Shown piece by piece: positions 47,755 to 57,821 of a stretch of DNA of 64,000 bases. The DNA comes from Pisolithus tinctorius. Its lineage: Eukaryota; Basidiomycota; Agaricomycetes; Boletales; Pisolithaceae. The stretch lies in assembly GCA_024663395.1 (NCBI GenBank), contig JANFAH010000078.1, positions 173,764-237,763 of the forward strand. The letters are read 5' to 3'. A program made the translations under genes and the position numbers. How positions within the stretch are numbered: the first letter of the stretch is position 1; every line of letters begins with the position of its first letter. Under the pieces are notes generated by a model, which saw only the letters and a list, made by a program, of their open reading frames with translations, ran no database searches and had not been told where the DNA came from.

Positions 47755-49165
47755 ATAATCTGTAGGCTCTTTTGATGTCATTCACCGCATTTCATGAAAA
47801 TTGTGGCATATGACCCGTTTCCCGCAGGTGAGCCAATATGTATTTTTGAGGAGAAGGATGGTAGGTCGTAGTCCTTGGTGTAGAGTCTAAGCTCTAATTG
47901 TTCCCCAAGTCCCCATTACATATCACGATCGACATCCATTGCATGTGTCATAATTAAGCCCTCTTCGAACATCGTCGGTGACTGTGTAGCCTCGACATGT
48001 ACCGTAGAGGTCACTCAGTGGTTGCATCCGCGTCATCGCACTTTCTCTTGGCAAGCAGGCTCTGGCTGTGCATAGTACATTGCATCCGCATCGTTTTGCA
48101 AGCAAGCTCCGATATCAGTGATTTGTGATCCTGTTTCGTGTGTTCGTCCTGGGATGCGGGTAATCTGGAACATTTCAAATCACAACAATGGACATAGTAT
48201 GACTACGGCCTATTGCCCGACTATCGCTGCACCCGATCAAAATCCCATTTCTGCAGTGATTCATGCTGGGGCTATTCAAGGGCTGGCAACAGTAAATGAG
48301 AACGCCTTCGCTGGCGCTCAGCCCTAGTTATGCATTAACATTTATATCAAGAATCAAGATGGGATTAACAACCAACCGACGTCGGTGTATCAATCTCCGC
48401 GCTTTACGTGCTTCAGAACCAGGTAGCCCAATGATAATATTGTTTTGAAGTAACAAGAGCGTGTTTGCTGCACAAGCGATCTCTAAGTGGCTGTTTCATA
48501 TTATATATGAGTAGTGTCGTCGAGTCAAACTCTGAGTGACCCTTATATATACTCGTCTGCTGTCACGGGAAGACGGTTGACGATGTTCTCCATCCTAACT
48601 CGCAACACCATCTGATCTTGACTATTAAGTGCTGGCAAGCCTGCCTCGTAGGGTTAGACCCATCCTTGAGCCAGAATACGCCGGTGGACGTTCATGGGCT
48701 GCTCGAGTGCGCGAACCGCTGACAAATTCTCAGCAAGTAAGGTCATGTATCCGACGGTTTGTGTTGTTATGTCCTCCAGGTCGATGCCACTGCGTGGAAG
48801 AGTTTCACTTGTCAGACAAATTTGAGGTGCACTGGCCCTATGGGTGATGTCGGGTCTCTGGCGGTCCGTTGGGATTCGAGGCATTTCGACAACCTTTAAA
48901 CCTGGTCTAAACTCTGCTAACCGTGTTATGTCTGAAAAATGAACCGCAATGGTCTGGCTTTCCATACGCAAGTGCCGCGCAAAGGGCGCAAGCACGTGAC
49001 CACTTTCCGCGCCCGAACACCACTCATCTAGCAGGTATCTTGCCCGACCCTCACTTCCTCGGGCGCACGCCCTCTGCTTAGTCAGAGGGCTACCCGTGCA
49101 GCTCAACCTCCAGGCTCCCATCACGACACAACACTGGTGCCCATCTAACGCGAATCTTTACCTGC
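47755..49165. other. Intergenic, nothing recognised
   Basis: A 156-codon minus-strand frame at 48,654-49,124 has no motif and no splice context. I do not support it as a gene. Confidence 0.4.
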
Positions 49166-49173
49166 CAGTAACC

Positions 49174-51759
49174 ATGTCTGATCCCGACGGCGCAGAAGGT
49201 CTTTTCCCGTCACGCGCACGCACCGCTCCAGACGCCAACCTACATCAATCGACTCCGAGCGACCAAGGCCTCGGCCTCTCTGCGGCGAGTGGACAGCTCG
49301 ACCACGGCGTTCCGTGCGTTTGTCTACTTCTTTGCTCATCGGAATAAACCTGATTCATGGCACCAATCAAGTATTAACGATCTGATACCTTCGGTCGCGG
49401 AAGTCGTCTGCAAAGCACAGCAATGCGAGGCAGATGACATGCTCGAGTACATATTGAGCCGGGCTTCGAAGACGCCAGATGACCTTATCGACTTGAATGG
49501 CCATGTCCTATTAGACAAATGCATCAACAAGGTCCTGCCCATATGTAATGGGCACACCGAAGATATCGAGGGATTCCCGGTCTCGGATATCAGGAAGGCT
49601 CTCATAGATTAGTAAGTTTCGTGACTTGAATGCCGGTGTTGATGTCAGCGTTCTTTGCTAACGTCTTGTACTAGCACGGCATGTAAACAGGAGGATGACT
49701 TGTACAAGCCCTTCGTCCTGGCGTCCAACACTGCTCTTGCGCACCTGAAGAGGCTGAAGATCGATGGTATGCGTGAAGAGGAAAGCAAGGAAGTACAGAT
49801 GTTCTTTCAAGGGCATAATTCGAGATGCAAACCAGATATCATTGTTCTTCCATTCCCGAACTACTCCGAGTATTTTACAGACCCTAGACTCGGCAGCTGG
49901 GACGAGCATGTATTGATGATAGGCCAAGATGAGACACCTACAGTGAGCTCGTGGAAGGATGTGCTCGGTGTCTTCGAGTTGAAGCGATCCAAGTCGGAAA
50001 TGAGGTCTCCTCCCAAGGAATACTTCGTGTCAAAGTACCAAGCTTCCAAACCAAAGTTTTTGAAGATTGGCAAAGATGGAAATGAACTGGAAGAAACAGA
50101 GCCGCAAGAGGCACCTGTTGCCGAGCGAGCGACACTCGCAGAACAGGCTCTGCGTAGGTAATGGAACTACACTGTTCGGTCGGGCTTAACGTGCGGCCGA
50201 TAGTACGCGGATCGGCTCGCAAGACCACTCAGGAAAGCACTCAAATGGCATCCAGGAAACGTGCGTTGGAGGCCGATTCTGAGTCTCGCGCAAGCAAGCG
50301 ATCTAGGACAGAGGAGCCCGGGGCACACGTAACAATTCAGACAGCGCTGTACGCTGCCGAGATGCAGTACGCCAATATTGCGGTGAAGCATGCCCTCAAT
50401 TGTATTGTTATTGGTGCGTATTTTTTTCTCGCTAGTGATCGGATTGTGCTGGACACCTTTCAGGCGACAACATTTGGATTTGGTATTACGACCACCAAGG
50501 CCTCATCAGCGTGGCAGGGTTCAATTTTGTTCAAGATCTCCCTCGCTTTCTGGTGTTGTTGTATGCTCTCCAGCGATTCAATTTGGAAGACTGGGGTCGA
50601 AACACAGACTTTAAACCACATCTCAAAGGGGACGATGTTGAGTTTTACACCGTCGAGGTCGGTAGACACAAATTAGAGCTGGTCTACCAGAGAAAGCCCC
50701 GGTATGGGTTGGTAGGACGTGGGACTGGTGTTATGGACGTTACCTGCGAAACACTAGCGGAGGAGAATCCGGTCGGCGGCATGGTGGCGAAACTGTACTG
50801 GGCGGAGGAGGCACGAATCTCAGAGGAAGAAATTTTGGGACACGTCGAAGCAGTTGGGAAGAAATTCGAGGACGTCCGAGGACACGTGCCGATTTTGCTC
50901 TTGTCGAAGAGGTTTCCAGTTTTCACGTCTACAATTAGGAGGGCTCTTGGCCTCAAGAACCCTGAGAAACGCAGCCGGACGCTCGTCCTGCTCGTATTCA
51001 AGAAGCTTTCACCAATCAAAGAGCTCCAAGGTGACGAACTGGTCGACGCATGGCGGCAGTGCGTTTTGTGTAAGCCCCGCTTTGTTTTTGCAGTGTCATG
51101 GTTCTGACAGTCATTCTATTCTAGGTCACTATACTCTCTGGAGCGAGGGGATCCATCATCGTGACGTGAGCCACTCAAACCTGATGTACTATAGGGATGG
51201 CGACAAGGTGATGGGTGTCTTAAACGATTACGACCTTTCGTCTTTAGCAGATTCTTCCAACCTGTTGGGTAATGAGCGGACTGGAACGATGCCGTTCATG
51301 GCAATTGATCTCCTCGAGGAAGATGGCCAGGATGGCAAAGTGGAGCACCTATACCGCCATGATATGGAATCGTTCATCTATGTATTCATCTGGATTTCCC
51401 TGCAGTACATGAACGGCAAGCCGCTGAACCCAGGACCCCTGGATTCATGGACCAAAGTCGATGTCCGTGGATGTTTGGAGAAGAAGAGCCATTTCCTGGC
51501 TCTCCGTGAAGTGCCTGAAGACGTCGACAACTACGATCTTGTGATGGATCTCGTGATCTTCCTTGCGCAGAGACTCAACACTCATAGTCATCGCAAGGCA
51601 ACTAAAAAAGCTGCTCGACGACGGCTGGCAGATGCACGTTCTTCAGATGCTATTAAAGCCGCTGCACAGAACACACTCAACACACTCGGAGACCTTCGGG
51701 AGGAAGAAGACGAGGAGGTGTTTAAAGCATTTTTATCGCAGATTCCACCAGTAAATTGA
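49174..51759 (+). CDS. FunK1-type fungal protein kinase
   Basis: Exons include 49,174-49,611, 49,675-50,157, about 50,204-50,411, about 50,463-51,069 and 51,125-51,759. Visible features: KPDIIVLPFPNYSEYF; the nuclear-signal-like KRALE...SKRSRTEE; QTALYAAEMQYANIAVKHAL; WIWYYDHQGLISVAGFNFVQ; DWGRNTDF; GTGVMDVTCETLAEENPVGG; and the catalytic loop HHRDVSHSNLMYY (HRD and Asn present). The magnesium motif is DYDLS in place of DFG, the family norm. FunK1 kinases are expanded in multicellular fungi; substrates are unknown. A frame change at about 49,289 and another at the 50,157/50,204 junction mean the 5' half is not perfectly joined. The kinase lobe from 50,463 onward is intact. Confidence 0.85.
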
Positions 51760-52084
51760 TAAATGCCAGGCTTCCCACCATAACATAGAATTTGGCTGTA
51801 TCACCATTGTTACCTGTATAAATGTATGCTGCATGTGCAAGACCTCAAGGAGATATATGTGAGTACGGAAAGCCAGACACTTGTGCCACATAATTTGCAG
51901 ATAGTGGCGTCGGTGTCTCCCCATGTGACCTCTGTGTGCTGGTGCTGTTGTTGCAATTGCTTTTGGTTCACGCCGGCGCCGTTCTTTGCACTGCTTTTGG
52001 CTGTGGCTTCGTCGATGTAGCTCTTCTAACACTCACAACAGATTTTGGAGAGTTAAGCACAGGTTTAAATGTAGTAGAAAATGT

Positions 52085-52220
52085 AAAGACTGCACCTGAA
52101 AATTAATTTGACAATTCTTCAATGGCAACACTTCAAGTTTTTGTGAATGCCTCAATGTTTGCCAATATTTCAAGTTTTGCTGTCGAAAAATTGTCAAATT
52201 AATTCTCAAGTGCAGTCTTT
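52085..52220. mobile_element. MITE-like inverted-repeat element, about 136 bp
   Basis: The two ends, 52,085-52,120 and 52,185-52,220, are inverted copies 36 nt long with about four mismatches (outer part AAAGACTGCAC). The 64-nt core is AT-rich and has no coding capacity. Length and structure fit a miniature inverted-repeat transposable element. A clear target-site duplication is not visible. Confidence 0.65.
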
Positions 52221-52236
52221 AGGTGCCATTCACCCT

Positions 52237-52273
52237 CCAAAGTCGAAGTCGAAAACTTCGACTTTGACTTTGG
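52237..52273. repeat. Imperfect palindrome, CCAAAGTCGAAGTCG...
   Basis: Two arms of CAAAGTC/GAAGTC-type sequence face each other around AAAACTT, so the stretch could fold into a hairpin. It lies just before the duplicated TATA module. Confidence 0.5.
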
Positions 52274-52274
52274 C

Positions 52275-52380
52275 AATGTAGTCACGTGATGATTATATAA
52301 GCTGTGCACGCCCGCGCGAATGCAAAGTCCAAGTTTCGGGCTTCTGCTTCAGTAATGTAGTCATGTGATGATTATATAAG
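52275..52380 (+). promoter_or_regulatory. Two direct copies of a 27-bp TATA-containing module
   Basis: 52,275-52,301 and 52,354-52,380 differ at one base (CACGTG versus CATGTG) and both end GATTATATAAG. They lie 248 and 169 bp upstream of the transposase-like start at 52,550. A duplicated core promoter is the simplest reading. Confidence 0.5.
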
Positions 52381-52549
52381 ACAACAACACAACTTGTAGT
52401 TCAATAGGTATGCTGCAGTTGTGAGGTGGCTGGTGGGATTTGCTGCGCAGACTCGTTGTTGAGGCATATGCACGGATGTCAAAAAAAGTGTCTCAATTTT
52501 TGGGGTGCAGTGACCTTGTAAACAAGGTGACAGATCAAACAACTCTGCT

Positions 52550-53109
52550 ATGGATCTTGAAGCACAGCAGCTCCAGCACCATCATCATTGCCATCTTGCT
52601 GCACTTGTAGTAGCAGTGATGATCCAGGTGCTATGCCTCTATGACCTCCTTTTTCATTCTGACTCAGAACCAATCCCCTACCATACCTCAATCCTGACTG
52701 GTGAGGGGTGGATGCTAGAGCTCCTGAATGGTCATCCAGACAGGATATGGACTTGCCTTGGTGTCAGCCATGGGGTTTTTGATCACCTGATGCAGGTGCT
52801 CACCCATCATGATTTTGTGCCTGCTTGCAATGGAATTTCTGTGGAGGAACAACTTGGGATATTCCTCTACACCTGTGTTACTGGGTTGTCATCCCGGCAT
52901 GTTGCTGAGAGGTTCCAACACTCACCAGGGACCATCACTAGGTAGGGAGTTCATTGGACTGTCTGATATTTTTCTCACAATTTTTTAGATATTTCAGAGC
53001 AATGTTGGCTGTCTTTCCTGGGGGACAATTCTATGCATCCCAAGTGCAATTCCCCACCAACAACACTCCCATATCAACTATGATTATACAGCCCCTGGGG
53101 GAATTATAA
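52550..53109 (+). pseudogene. Truncated Harbinger-type (HARBI1-like) transposase N-terminal part
   Basis: Exons 52,550-52,941 and 52,989-53,109 join in phase to a 170-residue product. A hydrophobic lead precedes YHTSILTGEGW, then SVEEQLGIFLYTCVTG, RHVAERFQHSPGTITRYF and MLAVFPGGQFY. This matches the helical N-terminal domain that precedes the DDE nuclease in PIF/Harbinger transposases. It stops before any DDE residue, whereas full-length relatives are about 350-450 aa. It is either a remnant or a co-opted helix-turn-helix-like domain. Confidence 0.68.
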
Positions 53110-53279
53110 TTACAAACTCCCAACCATAATTTTGGGGAAATAATGCTGGGAGTCAATAGATATGTCCATTGGGATGTCCCAGGTGAAATTTGAATGAAAT
53201 TGGCAGTTGGAAAAAAAATCTACAGGGGGTAGAAGTATGGTCAGACCACAAAGTGGTATCTCTTTGGAAATACTTCCGG

Positions 53280-53860
53280 GAGGCTGGAAATCATTTCCAT
53301 TGTCTTCAGTGGCATTGATAACACCCAGGACATCCATCCCTGGCAAGCTGGCACCCCCTCCTGATGTTACTGGATTGCCATCCCTGGGGTATGAGGAGGG
53401 GATCAGGTATGTCGATGAAACAAATATGGGGACCTTTTTAATGCAATTCTGATGGTCTTGTAATGTCATACAGATGGGGTGGACATGATTCAGACAGCCA
53501 GACCGATCTCTGAAATTGTTTTGATGGAGTGAACATGGGGAGGGGGGGGGGGGGGGTAACATATCTTACATGGATATTCTGACACCTAGGAATGCTGAAA
53601 CCATTCTCATCATCTGTTGTGACATTCAGGCCCTCCAGGACAACCATTCCTGACAAACTTTCATGCTTCCTAAACTTTACAGGATTAGCACCCCCAGGAT
53701 AAGAGGAGGGGAATGACACATAGGGTCCTTTCTGGTGTGATCCAAATGGTCCTGCCATGTCATTCAAGTGGCACAGACATGGTATGGACAGCCAGATTGA
53801 TCTGGAATTGTTTTGATGGAGCAAAGCTGAAGAGGGGGGTTCACATTTGGGCCAGGTATC
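53280..53860. repeat. Two degenerate tandem copies of a ~290-bp CpG-poor repeat
   Basis: Copies at about 53,280-53,545 and 53,575-53,850 share order and wording, for example GAGGAGGGGA, CCTGGCAAGC versus CCTGACAAAC, TGGACAGCCAGA versus CAGACAGCCAGA, and ATTGTTTTGATGGAG near their ends. A run of about 15 G lies between them. No coding potential is supported. Confidence 0.6.
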
Positions 53861-54026
53861 ATCCCAAGATGCCAAACATGTTGCTACCAGATCAGACTAC
53901 ACTAGGCAACACTGGGATTCAGTTCCACAGGAATGGGAACCACAATCTATATCAACATTGCATTCATCACTTTCTCCCTCTGTACCCATATCCTTGCCTT
54001 CCCCCTCCCCATCCCACTGCTTCCCT

Positions 54027-57000
54027 CTATGAGGTGGCCTTGCCTCTTCTTGCTGGAGGCTTTTGAGCATTCTTTGCCTTTGATGACTTCTTGGTCTGTG
54101 CCTCTTTCAGCCTCTGCCTTTCTAAGATGAGGGCCTTGCTAGCCAGCAGTTCGTCATATCCTGCATGCTCCAGGAGCTCCATCTGCAGTGCATTCCTGGG
54201 CTTTACCACTCGAGATGCTCGTCTCCTGGCCTGTTGCTGTTCCTTCTCAGTGGAGATCCCCTCGATCTTGTAGAACTTGGGATTTGTCACCAGAACCACC
54301 TTCTCACCCTCCACCCACCATGTCTTCCCAGGACTCTTTTCGCTCCCTTTTGTCGCATCAGGTAATGTCTGAAGGACAGAAAATATCCTGCCAAGGTGGT
54401 CCAGCACCTCAAACTCCTCCAGGGGTGTCCTGTTCTTCATCACCTGGTGATACTCCCAAATATACCCAGGCTTCGTCCAGAAGACATTCCATGGTGACCT
54501 CCGTGAAGGTTGTCCTGCTGTGGGTCCTGGGAAAAACAGGTTGACCCTCTCTGCAAAGCTTGACTGTCGGCGACCAGCCCCTCCACTCCCTGCTATTTCT
54601 GCATTGCAGGCCTTGAATTCGCAGGCACGTATCGTCCTGAAGGTCTGGTTCAGAGTCCAACTCTGAATGGCATCTTCCAAAGACGTTGGCTCTGGTTTTC
54701 CCTCTGGACCTGTCAGCCAAGTCGCATCCAACTGGATCCAAAGCTGACAGGTAAACAGAACGAAAAGTTTCCCTACCACTGGCGCCAGACTGGACAGTTG
54801 GGCCGACCACTTCCAGTCCTGCATGATCAACCAAGGCTGCAGTTGGATGGTCCTTGTCAATTTGGCCCACATCGGTCTGCTGCCAATGGGAAATTGTTCC
54901 ACTTCATCCAGAGGGGGAATCCTTGGCCAGGCAGGTCGTCCATCACCCCTCTTCAACTTTCCCTCCATCAGCTTGAGCACCTCCAGGTCATCATGATCCT
55001 GAACTTCTGGAAGATGGGGGACATGATGCAAGTCTAGGTCCAAAAGGAAGAACATTCCCAACCGCTCACACACCCTGGAGACCTGCAGAAGGGCCATGGG
55101 CTCTCTCACATGGAAGTCAAGGATTATTGCAGTGGTGGACGTGCACCGAATCATGTGGCAGATGATGCCAGTCAGAATCCCAAGGTTGGGCGGTTCCAGT
55201 TCCTTGAGAGAGATCTGAGCCAACTGGAGGGCCCTGATGCATCCAGCCATAAATTCCAACCAGACTTTGGTCGGGATCCAGAGAATGGGATTGGAGGCTA
55301 AAAGCTCTTCCATCTGCAAAGATGGAAGCATCAGATATGAGCATGATCGAGCTTGCAAATGCATCACCCTTTGTGGCACCACCAGTATTGCCTGCTCCAC
55401 CGCAGCCCCACTCATCCTGTACTCGTCTCGCACCCCATATGACCTCTTCTTTGCATCTCCAGAATACATGTTGATGGCCTGCATGCATTCCCCGATGAAG
55501 TCGTTGTTCAGGGCATAAGCATCCTTGTCCATGACAAAGGTGGGGCTGTTGTCGTTGGGTCGGATCACCTCGTAGGCCAGATTATAAGCACTTCTGAATG
55601 CGATGTGAGTTTGCCTCGCTTGTTCCTGTGACATCTCTGCTTGGATCCCCCCATACTGTCCAAGCATGCAAGTGTGGTGGGCATTTCCTCGCAAATATCC
55701 ACCTGCCCCAAAGGAAGCTTCCAGGGCATCCAGTCTCCACAATCCCACAAGCTTTTCATCACATGTGGGGTGAATGCTGATTCCCAAGTCGACCAAGAGC
55801 TCTCCATTGGCCCTGTCTACCATGTGGGACCAATCCAGAGCTGGAAGTCCATGGAGGAGAGCTTGGACCGGCGTTTGAACCGCTCCTGACAGGGTGGTTT
55901 TTGTCCACAACTTGATTCCCTTGCATTCCAGGATGAAGAAGAAGGAACCATAGTTTGCAAATCGTGAAGGGTCCTCTCGGATGATTGCCTCCATGGTCTT
56001 CTGGATCTGCTTCAACACTTGCATAGAAAAGGGGACCGCTTTTGGCCGACCAGCCTTCTTGGTTTTGCCACCCTTTTGTGCCTTGAACTGCACTTCCTTC
56101 AGAGTGAGAGAGACATATGGTGCACTTGAAACATCTGCATGTGCACGGATTGCTGGAAGTAGGACATGCTCCCAGAAAAAGTCAAGGACCTCCTTTGGGA
56201 TGCGATTGGCACGCTTGTGTGTCATCTCATCCCTGTGGATCATCCTGGGGAAGCAAATGTAGACATTCATGGTGCCAGCAGCATTGCTCAAGGCACCAAA
56301 CACTGTGTGAGGTACTCCACACAGAGGAAATGCCATGGTCAACCATTCAGTACGGCTTCCGATGGCACTAGAATCTGCCTCTGACTGAGGCACGAGGATG
56401 TCAACATACACATGATTGTGCTTGTGCATAGGAGCCTTTTCCTCGATGATGGGACCAAGGTAGATGGGCAGCGGTGTGTTGAACTGTAGGGAATGCGTCA
56501 CCCATATGAGACTGTCGATGTCCACGGTGACTTCCAACTCCTCTGGAGTCACCAACTTGTGATCCAGCTCCAGGTCCAGGCAGATGTGATGTCCATCCTC
56601 ATGCCGCCCATTCACAAAGGTGTTCACGAGACGTTCTGAGGTGCTCAAGCCAATCTCGATCATCTGAGAGGCACCCAGTATGACCACATCATCCACATGG
56701 ACTCTTGATGGATGGGGCACCTGCTGGGCAAGAGAGTAATTTCCTGTAATGAAGCGATCAGAAGAGGGCACAAGGGCAGAATATGAGCACTCACCAGTAA
56801 CATGGTTGCCGATTTGATGAGAAGACTGGTAGTTAGCTGGAACACCCACTTGGAGGATATGGTCTGACAATCTGATGGGGGGACCCAAGTAGAACATCTG
56901 GTTGAAGGAACTCAGCAGACGATAGCCATAATCTCGAAAGGATGTCCACATCCCAGGCCGATAGTAGGGCTCCTCCACGATCTCATTGCAGTTGCGGTCC

Positions 57001-57782
57001 TGGTGCAAACTTTCCAAGACAGGTCCTCCTTCATACTCATCAAACCTGCGATCGAAACACTTCCATTGTTGACCTTGGTATGCAGGGAGGTATACCAGTG
57101 GAGTTGGACGTGGGAAACGGTACATCGTTCCAGCTGACCAGTCCTTGACATGCTTGCGTCGCTGGATGATCTCAAGAGGATCATCTGGAGTGGATTCCCC
57201 TTTGACTCGATGACCATGGGCAGCCCAAGGAGGAAGTCGATCCCTGGCTCTGGCCCTGCTCACATAAGGGTAGCGCCGAAGGAGATCCCTGAGACGCTGA
57301 GACTTGGCATCCAGAGGCAAAGGATGGTCTTCACCTTCATCTTCAGTGTCAGTCGGAAAGTCACCATCAGAGTGCACATCAGGGTTCACTACATTGCTGG
57401 AGTCATCCCCCCTTTGGCAGCGAAGGCAGTTGGCCCCAATGACATTCAACTCACGGACGATGGTAGCATGTTGCTCTCCAGATGATTGGTTTTCCACATC
57501 CATGAGGATGTCTTCACCGATGGCTTCGGTGTCATCCCACTGTGTCCATATGTGACCAGGGGGAAGGGTGGTTGTAGACAAGTAATGATAGTCCTCCCAG
57601 CACCTTCGACAGCCCTCCTTCACCATGACAAGCATTCTAAGGCGGAGACGATGACCACAAGGAATTGGAGGGATGTGGATGGTAGGCCTGCCATCACCAG
57701 ATAGCCCTCCTCTCATGAGTGACTCCATGACAAAGGATGCAATGGGCCCACAGTCGAAACCGTTCTGTGACCAATTGTACAC
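54027..57782 (-). CDS. 1,251-codon ORF opening inside a Ulp1-type protease motif (5'-truncated)
   Basis: The frame opens with valine GTG at 57,782, immediately after TAG, and its first codons read YNWSQNGFDCGPIASFVM. Q-N-x-x-D-C-G-P is the signature of the cysteine segment of Ulp1/SENP (C48) SUMO proteases, with the catalytic Cys. The His and Asp that should lie about 50-100 residues upstream are missing because the minisatellite begins about 40 bp away. The first ATG is at codon 19. The remaining roughly 1,230 residues are uninterrupted and unrecognised, ending in a basic tail (KKSSKAKNAQKPPARRGK). A protein this long with no stop argues for recent selection. C48 proteases occur in several fungal DNA transposons, so this may be the 3' half of such an element's gene. 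Confidence 0.6.
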   Translation of the reverse strand: MYNWSQNGFDCGPIASFVMESLMRGGLSGDGRPTIHIPPIPCGHRLRLRMLVMVKEGCRRCWEDYHYLSTTTLPPGHIWTQWDDTEAIGEDILMDVENQSSGEQHATIVRELNVIGANCLRCQRGDDSSNVVNPDVHSDGDFPTDTEDEGEDHPLPLDAKSQRLRDLLRRYPYVSRARARDRLPPWAAHGHRVKGESTPDDPLEIIQRRKHVKDWSAGTMYRFPRPTPLVYLPAYQGQQWKCFDRRFDEYEGGPVLESLHQDRNCNEIVEEPYYRPGMWTSFRDYGYRLLSSFNQMFYLGPPIRLSDHILQVGVPANYQSSHQIGNHVTGECSYSALVPSSDRFITGNYSLAQQVPHPSRVHVDDVVILGASQMIEIGLSTSERLVNTFVNGRHEDGHHICLDLELDHKLVTPEELEVTVDIDSLIWVTHSLQFNTPLPIYLGPIIEEKAPMHKHNHVYVDILVPQSEADSSAIGSRTEWLTMAFPLCGVPHTVFGALSNAAGTMNVYICFPRMIHRDEMTHKRANRIPKEVLDFFWEHVLLPAIRAHADVSSAPYVSLTLKEVQFKAQKGGKTKKAGRPKAVPFSMQVLKQIQKTMEAIIREDPSRFANYGSFFFILECKGIKLWTKTTLSGAVQTPVQALLHGLPALDWSHMVDRANGELLVDLGISIHPTCDEKLVGLWRLDALEASFGAGGYLRGNAHHTCMLGQYGGIQAEMSQEQARQTHIAFRSAYNLAYEVIRPNDNSPTFVMDKDAYALNNDFIGECMQAINMYSGDAKKRSYGVRDEYRMSGAAVEQAILVVPQRVMHLQARSCSYLMLPSLQMEELLASNPILWIPTKVWLEFMAGCIRALQLAQISLKELEPPNLGILTGIICHMIRCTSTTAIILDFHVREPMALLQVSRVCERLGMFFLLDLDLHHVPHLPEVQDHDDLEVLKLMEGKLKRGDGRPAWPRIPPLDEVEQFPIGSRPMWAKLTRTIQLQPWLIMQDWKWSAQLSSLAPVVGKLFVLFTCQLWIQLDATWLTGPEGKPEPTSLEDAIQSWTLNQTFRTIRACEFKACNAEIAGSGGAGRRQSSFAERVNLFFPGPTAGQPSRRSPWNVFWTKPGYIWEYHQVMKNRTPLEEFEVLDHLGRIFSVLQTLPDATKGSEKSPGKTWWVEGEKVVLVTNPKFYKIEGISTEKEQQQARRRASRVVKPRNALQMELLEHAGYDELLASKALILERQRLKEAQTKKSSKAKNAQKPPARRGKATS

Positions 57783-57821
57783 CTATCCACCTGATCCAAG
57801 AAGGATGCCCCATCCTACCCG

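Noticed and set aside
48654..49124. 156-codon minus-strand frame
   Set aside because: No domain, no splice partner, unusual composition for this genome's genes.
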